Source: CAYNST01 sp964546435
Lineage (GTDB): Bacteria > Pseudomonadota > Gammaproteobacteria > Pseudomonadales > Cellvibrionaceae
Reading direction: 5' to 3'
Length of the DNA: 64,000 nucleotides
Assembly (NCBI GenBank): GCA_964546435.1
Contig: CAZJKJ010000005.1
Coordinates: forward strand, 1-64,000
In this document: positions 18,609-27,944 of the stretch, piece by piece
How the letters are laid out: every line of letters begins with the position of its first letter
Numbering within the stretch: position 1 is the stretch's first letter
Position numbers and translations under genes: made by a program
The notes under the pieces: model-generated
What the model was told of the DNA's origin: nothing
The model's input: the letters and a program-made list of their open reading frames with translations, nothing else
Database searches by the model: none

Positions 18609-19483
18609 GCCGGCTCCTGGCGCTTGCGCTCACCGTCTTTTTAATGCAGCCGGTGAGCGCCCACGGATCGAGCTGGCTCTTTGATATTTCGGCGCGAGCC
18701 GATCAGGACGCGATCGAGCGTGCCATCGGCTGGGGCTACCATCAGAATATGGCCGCGCTGCCTGAGAGATTCTTCTCGATCACACCCAACTACCGCATCC
18801 GCGGGGCGCTCGGGGAGTACATCCGCTCGCACTCGCCCCTGATATCCGATCGGATTCTTTCGATCTGCACCGGCTCACCCGATCTTTGTGAGGGCGCCCT
18901 TGCGCCGCATCAAAAGGATCAGAACCCGGCGCGCATCGATCTTCTGCCAGGGCCGTTTGGTGCGTGGCTGCCTTACAGGGATAACCCCGATGGGGGTGGG
19001 TTGTGGCTGCTGCTGAGTAAGGGTGGCGCGCTTCGGGTCGATGGCCCTGAGGATGCCGTGATATATCTTAAGCGCGGCGCCCCCAGCGATACTCCCGAGG
19101 GTAGGATCTGGGCATTTTCACATCTTTTTGGGATGGCTGTTGCGATCAATAATGCGCGCAGCAATATCCGCCCGTTCGATTTTTGCAGACACGTATCAGG
19201 CGAGCCGTTTACCTGTCAAAATCATCCAGACGGGTTCTTCTCGAGCACGGGTATGCTTCTTAGATACCTTGCCGATCAGTGTGATGGGTGCTCGGACGCT
19301 GCGCGAGCGCGGCTGTATTTCTCGGCCGCATCCTATCTTCTAAGGTGCCACCAGCAGGACTGGGCAAGAAGCTCTGCCAGGGATCTGATGGCGGCGCACA
19401 CAAAAAGCTTTGAGCGTGAAGGGCTCCTGCTGTCGCAGCTGAACAGGTACTATCGGGCAAATCTTGCTGCAAGACGGCCCTAG
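18605..19483 (+). CDS. Exported Cys-containing protein of unknown function
   Basis: The 292-residue product begins with a Sec signal (MSRLLALALTVFLMQPVSA, cut probably before HGSS). The mature protein has about seven cysteines, several in close pairs (CTGSPDLC, CDGCSDA), so disulfides are likely; the DsbC-like protein at 36756 could serve it. It is rich in aromatics and Arg. No family is recognised. Last gene of the operon that starts at 15179. Confidence 0.7.
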   Translation: MSRLLALALTVFLMQPVSAHGSSWLFDISARADQDAIERAIGWGYHQNMAALPERFFSITPNYRIRGALGEYIRSHSPLISDRILSICTGSPDLCEGALAPHQKDQNPARIDLLPGPFGAWLPYRDNPDGGGLWLLLSKGGALRVDGPEDAVIYLKRGAPSDTPEGRIWAFSHLFGMAVAINNARSNIRPFDFCRHVSGEPFTCQNHPDGFFSSTGMLLRYLADQCDGCSDAARARLYFSAASYLLRCHQQDWARSSARDLMAAHTKSFEREGLLLSQLNRYYRANLAARRP

Positions 19484-19488
19484 CGGAT

Positions 19489-19515
19489 AAAAAAATCCCC
19501 GCTCCGGGCGGGGAT
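19489..19515 (-). terminator. Rho-independent terminator of the AT-hook gene
   Basis: A perfect 8-bp stem ATCCCCGC / GCGGGGAT (19495-19502, 19508-19515), followed on the minus strand by six T. On the plus strand the T run is poor, so it mainly ends the leftward transcript. Confidence 0.8.
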
Positions 19516-19546
19516 CTTGTTGCTCTGAAGGCCTGTGGTGCGGCCA

Positions 19547-20785
19547 CTAGCCCAGAAGATTCTTCAGGCGAGCCTTCTCGGTTGCTGAAACCTTGCCCGA
19601 TTCCTTTGCTTTCTTGCCTGCCTCCATCCGCTTTTTCGCAGCAACTTTCTGCAAATTGAGCTTGGCAGCCTGAAGCTTCATGGCAGAGGACTTGATATCG
19701 TGCACCGCTCCTTCATCGGACGCCCTGGCTGCGCCGTTGTGAGCCTGAGCGCTCGCGGAGCTCTCGCCGGTGTGTGCCGCCTGAGCCTTAAGCCGCGCGC
19801 GCTCATCCTCAAGGCCGTAAAGCTCCGTCTCAAGTCTGTAAAGCGTCTGCACCTCGGTCTCGCCCGAGTCGAAATCAGGATCAAGATTCATCTGCGCCAG
19901 GATCTCATTCTGGGCGGCAATCTCCCTTCTTTTCAGGGTGATGCGCCTTTGGATAAGCTCCAGCGGCGGCAGGCGTCTTTCGATCTCGGCAATTTGTCCG
20001 GTCATCTCCTCGCGCGCTTTGAGGTAGCGCTTTAGCCTGTCGGCCGGAGACTCAAAGGGGCGTCCGCGCCTTTTGCCTCGCGCAGTGACCATTTGCCGCT
20101 TGGTGCCCTCTTTTGCAACCCTTGCCGCCTCGCCAGTTTCAATCGTTCTGATTTTATCATCCAGAAGCCTGATCTTTCTTTCAAGCTCGGTAATGACCCC
20201 ACCATTAGGTCTTCCGGCATCGCCACCCATGGTTTTTGCCTCTTTGATGAATTTCTTCAGCACCACCGGCTCAAGCCCCTCAGCCTTCTCGATTGCTCGA
20301 AGCTCGGCTTCCGCCTCAGCAAGGGCTACCCTTGCACGAATCAGGCGAAGCTCCATCGAGACTTTTGGCCTGCCGATGTCCTTGCTTCTCATCTGCGCGG
20401 GCAAGCTGTCCCACTCGTGCTGAGTCATGCCAATCTCGGGCATCTCTTTGAGCGCTGCGAACAGCTCATCGCGTCGAGCCTTTCTCACCTCAAGATCGGC
20501 GCGCGCGGCCTTGCTGAGTGTTTTATCACGAAGATCATGATAAAGCCCCGCAAGTAACACGTTGAGCTCCTCGCTTAGCTTGATGCGCTTGCGGGCAATG
20601 CTGAGGACCTCTTTATCGCGCGCAGACTGATTGGCCGGCTTTTCCACCGAGAGCATCAGATCAAACTCCGCCTCGGTCTGCACCAGATCGCTGTAACATT
20701 TAACGGCGCGCCGCTTGGCCTTCTCGAACTCCGAAAGAGGCTTGCGGCCGCGCCCCGGGCTTTCTTTATTGGCTTGTGCTTTCAT
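19547..20785 (-). CDS. AT-hook and coiled-coil repeat DNA-binding protein
   Basis: The 412-residue basic protein contains four Gly-Arg-(x)-Pro AT-hook-like motifs: GRGRKP (11-16), IGRPK (137-141), AGRPN (190-194) and KRRGRP (238-243). Each is followed by 30-60 residues of charged coiled coil, giving a repeated hook-plus-coil plan. The C-terminus is again basic. AT-hooks bind the minor groove of AT-rich DNA, and the gaps between genes here are conspicuously AT-rich. It could act as a nucleoid-associated protein or global repressor of the element. GGAG lies seven bases from the ATG. It has its own promoter, with a TATACTAT octamer close to the start, and its own terminator. Confidence 0.75.
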   Translation of the reverse strand: MKAQANKESPGRGRKPLSEFEKAKRRAVKCYSDLVQTEAEFDLMLSVEKPANQSARDKEVLSIARKRIKLSEELNVLLAGLYHDLRDKTLSKAARADLEVRKARRDELFAALKEMPEIGMTQHEWDSLPAQMRSKDIGRPKVSMELRLIRARVALAEAEAELRAIEKAEGLEPVVLKKFIKEAKTMGGDAGRPNGGVITELERKIRLLDDKIRTIETGEAARVAKEGTKRQMVTARGKRRGRPFESPADRLKRYLKAREEMTGQIAEIERRLPPLELIQRRITLKRREIAAQNEILAQMNLDPDFDSGETEVQTLYRLETELYGLEDERARLKAQAAHTGESSASAQAHNGAARASDEGAVHDIKSSAMKLQAAKLNLQKVAAKKRMEAGKKAKESGKVSATEKARLKNLLG

Positions 20786-20831
20786 GATGTCGCTCCACTG
20801 CGCCGGTAAGCATTTAATTTACATACTAAGA

Positions 20832-20888
20832 ATAGTATATTATCAGCAATTGCCAATAATTTTATACTAATTATTCGAAAACTGTCAA
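20832..20888 (-). promoter_or_regulatory. Promoter region of the AT-hook gene
   Basis: On the minus strand TTGACA (20883-20888) and TATAAA (20861-20866) are 16 bp apart. Downstream, near +20, lies TATACTAT (20832-20839), an octamer also found in other promoter gaps here. A plausible site for autoregulation. Confidence 0.55.
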
Positions 20889-21094
20889 CTTGACGGGCCA
20901 CGCAGTCGTACTGCGGTGGCCGGAAGCTCAGCGGCACCATGCAAAATATCTATATATTTCACTCGATTAGGTTTGATAGTACTCAGAATAGCAGAATATC
21001 GGCAGCAGGCCACCCCACAATCATGGCCGCAGCGCTATTTTTCGCGATACTATTTTAATATTATTTGACTAATTAGGCTGGAGGCCGCGGCACA
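20889..21094. other. Intergenic stretch with a GC-rich imperfect hairpin
   Basis: Between the AT-hook promoter and the end of recG there is no open frame I would call a gene. At 20896-20921 GGCCACGCAGT and ACTGCGGTGGCC form a hairpin with one bulged G and a 3-base loop. The rest is AT-rich and includes GATACTAT near 21046. No T run follows the hairpin. Confidence 0.5.
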
Positions 21095-23293
21095 CTAAAT
21101 GCCGAGCCCTGTGCTTGCGGGCTTAAGACGAGATGAAAGCTCCTCTATATCATCCGGTGTTATTTTAACGCCAATAAAGAGCCCCTCGGTAAAGCCCTTT
21201 TGCTTGTCCGCCTTTTTGCCAAGATCCCCGAACCCGCGCTGACGCATATCCTCCTCGGCAATGACCGAGCCCCTGGTGTGATCGACCAGTAGTTGTAGCC
21301 GCGCGCGCGAGTCCTGCGAAAGCTCATCAAGCGGGCAATCGACAGACATGATGAATGTGCCATCCCCGCCCTTTCGGGCAAGACGTCCGCGGAACTGGTG
21401 CAGGGTGCTTGCCCCGTAGTTATTTGCCTCAACCACCAGCATGGCCCGTAAATTGGGCATGGTAAGGCCGATCTCGATCACCGAGGATGTCACGATCACA
21501 TCGCAAAGACCTGCCTTTGCTCTATCGATCGCCTGCAGCTTCTGGCGCTCATCAAGTCCGCCATGAATCATGACCACCCGATCCGGATATATCGACTCCC
21601 AGTGCCTTGCGGCCGACTCGACACTGCGCTTACAGCGCTCCATCTCCTGCGGATCTTCGAGCTCCTCGCAGCTTCTGATCTCAAGCGTACTTATGCTATC
21701 GACAGCCTTAATGAACTTTCTTTGCAGGTTGCGCCTGCACCTGAGTGTAAAGCTGACCGCTCGATCCTGGGTCTGTCCCCACTCGATCTGAGCCCCGGTG
21801 GCATCTGCCACCTGCTCGATCTCGCGGGCAAGATCGCACTCAGTGTTTTTTAGTGCCCCAATCGTTATCAGATACTTGCCCGTTTCGTGCTTTCTGATCG
21901 GGTAAAGTACCGCAATCTGCCCGCCCTCGCTGATTGCGCCTTTGAGCGCCTCGAACACTCCTCGGCGCTGATCGGTGCCGGCGATTAATGTCTTGATCGA
22001 TTTCTCGACCGGGCACTGCTCAATCAATGACACTCCCATATTTCCAAAGAGTATGGATGCTGCGGTTCGCGGAATCGCGGTCGCGGTCGCCTCAAGAACG
22101 TTGGTGTGCTCAGCAATGAGCGCCTCCTTCTGCTTTAGGCCAAGCTTCTGCTGCTCATCGATGATCAGAAAATCAAACTGATAGCGCCCCTTCTGCTTCT
22201 CAAGCCACCACAAGATGGCGGTTGTGCCAACGATGATGGGATTGGCAGGCTCAAGAGGCGCTTTTGAGCCGCCGCCGAGCATCCTTTGCACTCTCACCCC
22301 GGTAAAGCTCTGCTCGATCTCATCCGCCACCTGACAGGCAAGCAAGGTGTTAGGCATGATGATGCCGACCCGCGCCCCGGCCTCGCGCGCGCATACCGCA
22401 GGCAGTGCGTAGGTAAGGGTTTTACCGCACCCGACATCGCCCGAAACAAGTCGGTTCATCGGTTTTGGTGCGCCAAGATCCTTGGTAATCTCCCAGATCA
22501 CCCGCCTTTGATCACCCGTTAGATCAAAGGGCAGCTTATCCAGCTGCAGCTTTATGTCCCGCACCTGATACTGAATGATCGAGTCCTCGTTCACAAGAAA
22601 GTGATCCGAGTTGCGGGTCGCGTTATAGGCATACAGCGCGTTGATCATGCGCACGGTATCGTGCGCGTTATCTGCCTGCTCAGGTGTCTGCGGCAGGTGA
22701 ATGGCGTAGAAGAGCTCCTTGAAGCTGCTAAACGATGATCCGGTCTGTGCCAGAATGCTGCTCTCGGCCATTGCCATCTTTGACATCAGGCTGACCGCTG
22801 CCTTCTCGGCGTACTCCCGAAGGATAATGGGCATATTCTGGGCAATCTCGGCGGAGCTTACGAGCTTTTCCTTGCCGCGATACCTTGCAACGATCCGGCC
22901 CTGCTCGATAATCGGCACAAGCTCAACGCCCTGCAGCTGCGGCCAGCCGTTAAACTGTCCGAGCGAGGCGCTGATGTGGACATAATCGCCTGCCTTTTTG
23001 GGCGCCCACAGGTGAGCTGCACCAAAGACCATGGCCCCAACCTCACTTTGACCATCGCTAAAGCTTAACTTTACCCGGGCCGGCCCCTTGCCGGGACGCT
23101 CGATGCCTGGGCGCTTTAAGAGCTTTAGCTTGAAGTAGTGCCTCTGATCGCTGTTAAGGCACGAGCTGATGCTCGGGGCGATCTGTCGATAATCTAAGTA
23201 CTTACAGGGCAGATAGCAAAGGATGTGCTCGATGCTCTGGGCGCCGAGTGCTTTCATCGAGGTGACAAATTTTTGGCTGATCTGCTCTTGCAT
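21095..23293 (-). CDS. recG: RecG-like branch-migration helicase
   Basis: The 732-residue protein has the RecG plan: an N-terminal OB-fold wedge (about 55-130) and two helicase domains. Motifs are Walker A GDVGCGKT, motif II IIDEQQKLG (family usually DEQHRFG), ATATAIPRT, motif V SSVIEIGLTMPN and motif VI QFRGRLAR, followed by the RGFGDLG motif that couples ATP use to DNA. There is an extra stretch of roughly 75 residues in the second helicase domain, between the PIRKHETGK segment and the VVMIHGG segment, absent from typical RecG. RecG regresses stalled forks and processes R-loops. A small exported protein gene lies 14 bases upstream in the same transcript. Confidence 0.92.
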   Translation of the reverse strand: MQEQISQKFVTSMKALGAQSIEHILCYLPCKYLDYRQIAPSISSCLNSDQRHYFKLKLLKRPGIERPGKGPARVKLSFSDGQSEVGAMVFGAAHLWAPKKAGDYVHISASLGQFNGWPQLQGVELVPIIEQGRIVARYRGKEKLVSSAEIAQNMPIILREYAEKAAVSLMSKMAMAESSILAQTGSSFSSFKELFYAIHLPQTPEQADNAHDTVRMINALYAYNATRNSDHFLVNEDSIIQYQVRDIKLQLDKLPFDLTGDQRRVIWEITKDLGAPKPMNRLVSGDVGCGKTLTYALPAVCAREAGARVGIIMPNTLLACQVADEIEQSFTGVRVQRMLGGGSKAPLEPANPIIVGTTAILWWLEKQKGRYQFDFLIIDEQQKLGLKQKEALIAEHTNVLEATATAIPRTAASILFGNMGVSLIEQCPVEKSIKTLIAGTDQRRGVFEALKGAISEGGQIAVLYPIRKHETGKYLITIGALKNTECDLAREIEQVADATGAQIEWGQTQDRAVSFTLRCRRNLQRKFIKAVDSISTLEIRSCEELEDPQEMERCKRSVESAARHWESIYPDRVVMIHGGLDERQKLQAIDRAKAGLCDVIVTSSVIEIGLTMPNLRAMLVVEANNYGASTLHQFRGRLARKGGDGTFIMSVDCPLDELSQDSRARLQLLVDHTRGSVIAEEDMRQRGFGDLGKKADKQKGFTEGLFIGVKITPDDIEELSSRLKPASTGLGI

Positions 23294-23307
23294 GCTGAGA
23301 TTGTCCC

Positions 23308-23700
23308 TTAGCCTGAAATCGAGCGGCAGAAGCTGAGGCTTCTGGGGTAGATCAGAAGGTATTTTTGAAGCCGCCTTGCATCCTCTTTTGCGTAGCGAGA
23401 TCGCAAGGTTCGCGACACATCGGCCCTGGTTCCGGCCTCTTTAAGCAGCTTTTGACGCTCTGAGCTGATAGTCCCCATGTCGCGATGAATCCTGGCAATT
23501 AGAAACAGCGCCGCCAGGGCAGCATCATCGCCTGCGCGCGCCCGCGCGATACATGCATCAAGACCGCTTTGGGCGGTTAGCTGCACAAGGTGCGCCTGCG
23601 TGTAGCGCCAGGCTTCAGCGCGCTCTGCCGGGGTGAATACAGGGGCGGCCACCGCAGCAATGCTTATCATCATCAATGCAATAAAGGTAAGTGTGCGCAT
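23308..23700 (-). CDS. Small exported protein upstream of recG
   Basis: The 130-residue product has a clear signal peptide (MRTLTFIALMMISIAAVAA, cut before PVFTPAE). The mature part is about 110 residues, helical and basic with two or three Cys. GAGGA lies six bases upstream of the ATG. It shares a promoter with recG although one product is exported and the other cytoplasmic. Family not recognised. Confidence 0.65.
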   Translation of the reverse strand: MRTLTFIALMMISIAAVAAPVFTPAERAEAWRYTQAHLVQLTAQSGLDACIARARAGDDAALAALFLIARIHRDMGTISSERQKLLKEAGTRADVSRTLRSRYAKEDARRLQKYLLIYPRSLSFCRSISG

Positions 23701-23725
23701 CTTGTTCCTCGCCTAAACTATATAT

Positions 23726-23776
23726 ATTATAGTGTGTTTTATTTATTTTGACAACCAAAACAACTGCACCTAGAAT
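23726..23776. promoter_or_regulatory. Divergent sigma-70 promoters with overlapping -35 boxes
   Basis: Rightward for parE-parC: TTGACA (23748-23753), 17 bp, TAGAAT (23771-23776). Leftward for the 23700-21095 pair: TTGTCA (complement of 23749-23754), 17 bp, TATAAT (complement of 23726-23731). The two -35 boxes share five bases, so polymerase cannot occupy both at once; transcription of topoisomerase IV and of the recG pair should be mutually exclusive at any moment. Confidence 0.8.
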
Positions 23777-23818
23777 GAGTCATTTACCCAAAGCACTTAC
23801 CCGCCTTAGGGCCCGCCT

Positions 23819-25711
23819 ATGAGCAGCACTGAATATACCGCCTCCAGCATTGAGGTCCTTGATGGGCTTGATCCTGTTAAGCGCCGCCCGGGGATGTACA
23901 CCGAGACGCATCGACCCAATCACCTTGCTCAAGAAGTTATTGATAACAGCGTTGATGAGGCTCTGGGCGGTTACGCCGACACCATTACGGTAACGCTGCA
24001 CCGGGATCAATCGATGAGTGTTGAGGATAATGGCCGGGGCATACCGGTCGATCTTCATCCGGATAAGAAGGTTCCTGCGCTGCAGCTGATATTTTGCACC
24101 CTGCACGCCGGCGGTAAATTCTCAGGCAAGAGCTACGAGTACTCGGGCGGGCTTCACGGGGTCGGAATATCGGTGGTTAACGCGCTTAGCGAGCGGGTTG
24201 ATGTCTGGGTTAAGCGCGATCGTTTTGAGCACCACATGGCGTTCGAGCACGGTGAGGTGGTGGCGCCGCTTTCGCGAAAAAGATCAGCCGCGGAGCAGAC
24301 CGGCACACGGATCCATTTTAAGCCCGATGCCCGATACTTTGATGTCAGCTTCTTTAGCGTCTCAAGACTTACCGATCTGCTTAAGTCAAAGGCGGTTCTG
24401 TGCCCGGGTCTAACCGTGCACTTGATCAACGAGATTGATGGCACCGACACCCACTGGTGCTACCCCAATGGCATGGGCGAGCACATGCAGCAACTACTTG
24501 CCGAGGCGCAGGTGCTGCCCGAGTGCTCCTTTATTGAGTTTGATGTAAAGGCGCCTAATTCCGGGGCCCATTTTTGCATCGCCTGGGCGGCTGATGCGTC
24601 GAGTCGGATCAACCAAAGCTTTGTAAATCTCATCCCCACGATCCAGGGCGGCACGCACGTTAGCGCGATCCGAACCGGCATCACCAACTCGCTAAGAGAT
24701 TTCGTTGAGCGCAGGAGCCTGCTGCCAAAGAAAATCAGCCTGACCGGGGATGATGTCTTTGATCATTGTCACTATCTTTTATCGGTGAAGATCCGCGAGC
24801 CGTCTTTTTCCGGACAGACCAAGGAGCGCCTTTCAAGTCGAGACTTTGTGCCCGAGCTGAGCTCGGCGATAAAGGATCATTTTGATACCTTTCTTAATCA
24901 GCACGTTGAGCTCGGCACAGCCATTGCCGAGCTTTGTATCAGCGCCGCCCAGAGGCGTCTCAACAAAAAGCGGGTGGTGCTTCGAAAGAAGATTGGCCAG
25001 GGCCCGATTCTTCCGGGAAAGCTTACCGATTGTAAGAGCTGCGACATCGAATCAAGCGAGCTGTATCTGGTTGAGGGCGACTCGGCGGGCGGCTCTGCCA
25101 AGCAGGCCCGGGACCGGGAGTTTCAGGCGATTATGCCGCTGCGCGGCAAGATCCTGAACACCTGGGAGGTTGATGCTGATTGCATACTTGCCTCCGAGGA
25201 GATTCGAAACTTCTCGATCGCGATCGGTGTGGCCCCAGGCTCCACAGATCTTTCCTCTCTTCGCTACGGCAAGGTGTGCGTTCTTGCCGATGCCGACTCT
25301 GACGGGCTGCACATCGCAACGCTTATCTGCGGGCTTGTGCACAGGCACTTTTCTGCACTGATCGATGCCGGTCATTTTTACGTGGCCATGCCCCCGCTTT
25401 ACCGGATTGATAGCGCGAGGGAGGTGTTTTATGCCCTTGATGAGGACGAGAAAAACGCAATTCTCGCAAGGCTTCGGGCAAAACGGGCAAATCCCGCCAT
25501 TAATATCCAGCGCTTTAAGGGCCTGGGCGAGATGAATCCGGATCAACTACGAGAGACAGTGATGAGCCCTGATAACAGGCGCCTTCTTCGGATGACCAAT
25601 CATTGCGCACAGAGCTCGTCATCCATTCTTAATATGCTTTTGTCAAAAAAGACCGCCGGGCAAAGGCGCAGCTGGCTCGAATCAAAGGGCAGGCTTGCCC
25701 CATCGGAGTAG
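23819..25711 (+). CDS. parE: DNA topoisomerase IV subunit B
   Basis: At 630 residues this equals E. coli ParE in length and matches it throughout. The ATPase domain has EVIDNSVDEAL, GRGIPVD, LHAGGKFS and SGGLHGVGISVVNALS. The Toprim domain has LVEGDSAGGSAKQARDREFQ and DADSDGLHIATL, with the metal acidic residues intact. There is no ~170-residue insert of the kind found in proteobacterial GyrB, so ParE is the right name. With ParC it decatenates replicated circles, which would suit a large plasmid. AGGG is seven bases from the ATG. It is transcribed with parC, whose ATG is four bases after this stop. Confidence 0.97.
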   Translation: MSSTEYTASSIEVLDGLDPVKRRPGMYTETHRPNHLAQEVIDNSVDEALGGYADTITVTLHRDQSMSVEDNGRGIPVDLHPDKKVPALQLIFCTLHAGGKFSGKSYEYSGGLHGVGISVVNALSERVDVWVKRDRFEHHMAFEHGEVVAPLSRKRSAAEQTGTRIHFKPDARYFDVSFFSVSRLTDLLKSKAVLCPGLTVHLINEIDGTDTHWCYPNGMGEHMQQLLAEAQVLPECSFIEFDVKAPNSGAHFCIAWAADASSRINQSFVNLIPTIQGGTHVSAIRTGITNSLRDFVERRSLLPKKISLTGDDVFDHCHYLLSVKIREPSFSGQTKERLSSRDFVPELSSAIKDHFDTFLNQHVELGTAIAELCISAAQRRLNKKRVVLRKKIGQGPILPGKLTDCKSCDIESSELYLVEGDSAGGSAKQARDREFQAIMPLRGKILNTWEVDADCILASEEIRNFSIAIGVAPGSTDLSSLRYGKVCVLADADSDGLHIATLICGLVHRHFSALIDAGHFYVAMPPLYRIDSAREVFYALDEDEKNAILARLRAKRANPAINIQRFKGLGEMNPDQLRETVMSPDNRRLLRMTNHCAQSSSSILNMLLSKKTAGQRRSWLESKGRLAPSE

Positions 25712-25715
25712 ATAA

Positions 25716-27944
25716 ATGAGCACAGACATCGACCCCATCATCGATCAGGATATTGCCGATTTCTGCGAGGCATCGTACCTGAATTACTCAATGTACGTCA
25801 TTCTTGATCGAGCCCTTCCGAGCGTGTGCGATGGCCTAAAGCCGGTGCAGCGGCGCATCCTGTACGCCATGAGTGAGCTCGGCCTTAATCACGGCGCCAA
25901 GTATAAAAAATCCGCCCGAACGATCGGTGATGTTCTGGGTAAGTTTCACCCTCACGGTGATTCTGCCTGCTACGAGGCGATGGTAATGATGGCCCAGCCC
26001 TTTAACTGTCGCTACCCGCTGGTCGATGGTCAGGGTAACTGGGGCTCGCAGGATGATCCGAAGTCCTTCGCCGCGATGCGCTACACCGAGGCAAGACTTA
26101 CCCGCTTTGCCGATACGCTACTAAGTGAGGTAAAGCTCGGCACGACGCGCTTTACGGCGAATTTTGATGGCACCCTGGATGAGCCGCTTGCGCTACCTGC
26201 CAGGCTGCCAAACGTCTTACTTAACAGCGTCACAGGCATCGCGGTCGGCATGAGCACCGATATCCCGCCACACAACATCTCCGAGGTCGTTCTTGCCACA
26301 AAGCTTTTGATTGATCAGCCCGATGCGAGCACCCGGGATATTCTTGAGCTTCTGCCTGGCCCGGATTTTCCAACCGCCGGGATCATTATGAGCTCAAAAG
26401 AGAATTTGCTTGATATTTATGAGTCAGGCACAGGCACCATCAAGTGCCGGGCAAGCTATCACATCGAGCATGGTTGCGAGGCGGTGATCACTGAGCTGCC
26501 CTATAAAGTGCAGGGCGAGAAAATCATTGAGAAGCTGGCCGAGCTCATGCTAAGCAAAAAAGCTCCGATGCTCGCCGATATTCGCGATGAATCCGATCAG
26601 GAAAGTCCAACCCGAATCGTCCTGGCATTCAAACGCTCCAGCGAATACGATATCGCGACAATGATGGAGCACCTTTTTGCCTTAACAGATCTTGAGGTGA
26701 CCAAGAAGATCAACCTCAATGTAATCTGCCTTAACGGCACTCCTGCGGTCTGCTCGATCAGAACCATACTGCTTGAGTGGATCGCCTTTAGAAAGGAGTG
26801 CTTCCAGAAAAGGCTCAGATCAAGACTTGCGCTTATTGATGCGCGCATGAGCGTTATCGATGCCCTGATCATTGCTCACATAAATATCGATCGGGTCATC
26901 CGTATTGTGCGTGAATCTGATTCGGCACTTGAGGAGCTCATGAGCGCATTTTTGCTGACCAAGGCTCAAGCGAGCGCCATTCTTGATACTCGGATTCGAA
27001 GCCTTGCAAAGCTTCAGGAGCAGGCGCTTGTCACTGAAAAGGCATCTCTTGGCGAGGAAGCCGGCGATATACGCAAAACCCTCAGCTGCCAGTCCACGCT
27101 CAATGAGAAGATAAAGCTCGACATTGATGCCGCCGCTGCCGATCATCTTGATGCCAGGCGCTCGGTGATCCGCCCGCTAAAGCCTGCGCTCGCTCTTCGT
27201 GAGATGGATATTGCCCCAAGTGAGCCAGTCACCGCCGTCTTATCGGCCAAGGGGTGGCTTCGATGCGGCAAGGGCCATGGCGTTGATGGGTCGTCTTTGG
27301 CGTACAAAACCGGCGATGCGCACCTGGTGGATATTCCCACCGTCTCAAGTGGCGAGCTCATCCTGATCGATGACTGCGGCCGATCGTACTCGGTTGAGGT
27401 CTCATCGCTACCATCGATCAAGTCCTATGGGGAGCCAATCACCGCCATGGTGAGCCCCGCGCCCGGCAGATCCATCATCGATGCGTTTGATCGGGGGTGT
27501 AAGGATGACAGGCTGATCTGCTCAAGTATCGGCTACGGGTTTTTCTGCCCGGCTGAAGAATTCTACACGCGGCAGAAAAAAGGCAAGGTGATCCTTAACC
27601 CCGCGCAAGGCACTGCCCTGCCGAGCGCTCGGCGCGCCGGGCAGACGCTACTTTGCGCGATCACCAGGCAATCGATGATGCTGATTTTTTCCGCACAGCA
27701 GCTGCCCACCCTTCAAAAGGGCAAGGGAAATAAGGTTATGGGCATTGGTACGGGCGATGCGCTTTCCCATGTTCTTTTGATGAACGAAGGTGACACCATC
27801 ACTATTCATTCGCACGAAGGCTCGCTTGAGCTCTCACCGAAAATGTGGGCTCCCTACGCCGGAGGCAGGGCCACCAAAGGCAAGCGACTGCCAGCAACCC
27901 TGGGGGAGATTGTTTCGGTCACGAAATCCCCCCAGAATCAATGA
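25716..27944 (+). CDS. parC: DNA topoisomerase IV subunit A
   Basis: The 742-residue protein (E. coli ParC 752) has the winged-helix core with the catalytic tyrosine in AAMRYTEARL (Y123) and the quinolone region GKFHPHGDSACYEAMV. The residues usually changed in resistant strains, Ser83 and Glu87 here, are in their sensitive form. The C-terminal beta-pinwheel (about 500-735) is present and degenerate in blade motifs, as in ParC rather than GyrA. GGAG seven bases upstream and a four-base gap from parE indicate coupled synthesis. No frameshift or missing motif is seen. Confidence 0.97.
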   Translation: MSTDIDPIIDQDIADFCEASYLNYSMYVILDRALPSVCDGLKPVQRRILYAMSELGLNHGAKYKKSARTIGDVLGKFHPHGDSACYEAMVMMAQPFNCRYPLVDGQGNWGSQDDPKSFAAMRYTEARLTRFADTLLSEVKLGTTRFTANFDGTLDEPLALPARLPNVLLNSVTGIAVGMSTDIPPHNISEVVLATKLLIDQPDASTRDILELLPGPDFPTAGIIMSSKENLLDIYESGTGTIKCRASYHIEHGCEAVITELPYKVQGEKIIEKLAELMLSKKAPMLADIRDESDQESPTRIVLAFKRSSEYDIATMMEHLFALTDLEVTKKINLNVICLNGTPAVCSIRTILLEWIAFRKECFQKRLRSRLALIDARMSVIDALIIAHINIDRVIRIVRESDSALEELMSAFLLTKAQASAILDTRIRSLAKLQEQALVTEKASLGEEAGDIRKTLSCQSTLNEKIKLDIDAAAADHLDARRSVIRPLKPALALREMDIAPSEPVTAVLSAKGWLRCGKGHGVDGSSLAYKTGDAHLVDIPTVSSGELILIDDCGRSYSVEVSSLPSIKSYGEPITAMVSPAPGRSIIDAFDRGCKDDRLICSSIGYGFFCPAEEFYTRQKKGKVILNPAQGTALPSARRAGQTLLCAITRQSMMLIFSAQQLPTLQKGKGNKVMGIGTGDALSHVLLMNEGDTITIHSHEGSLELSPKMWAPYAGGRATKGKRLPATLGEIVSVTKSPQNQ

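Noticed and set aside
23819..25711. GyrB rather than ParE
   Set aside because: Length is 630 residues and the insert usual in proteobacterial GyrB is missing, so ParE fits better.
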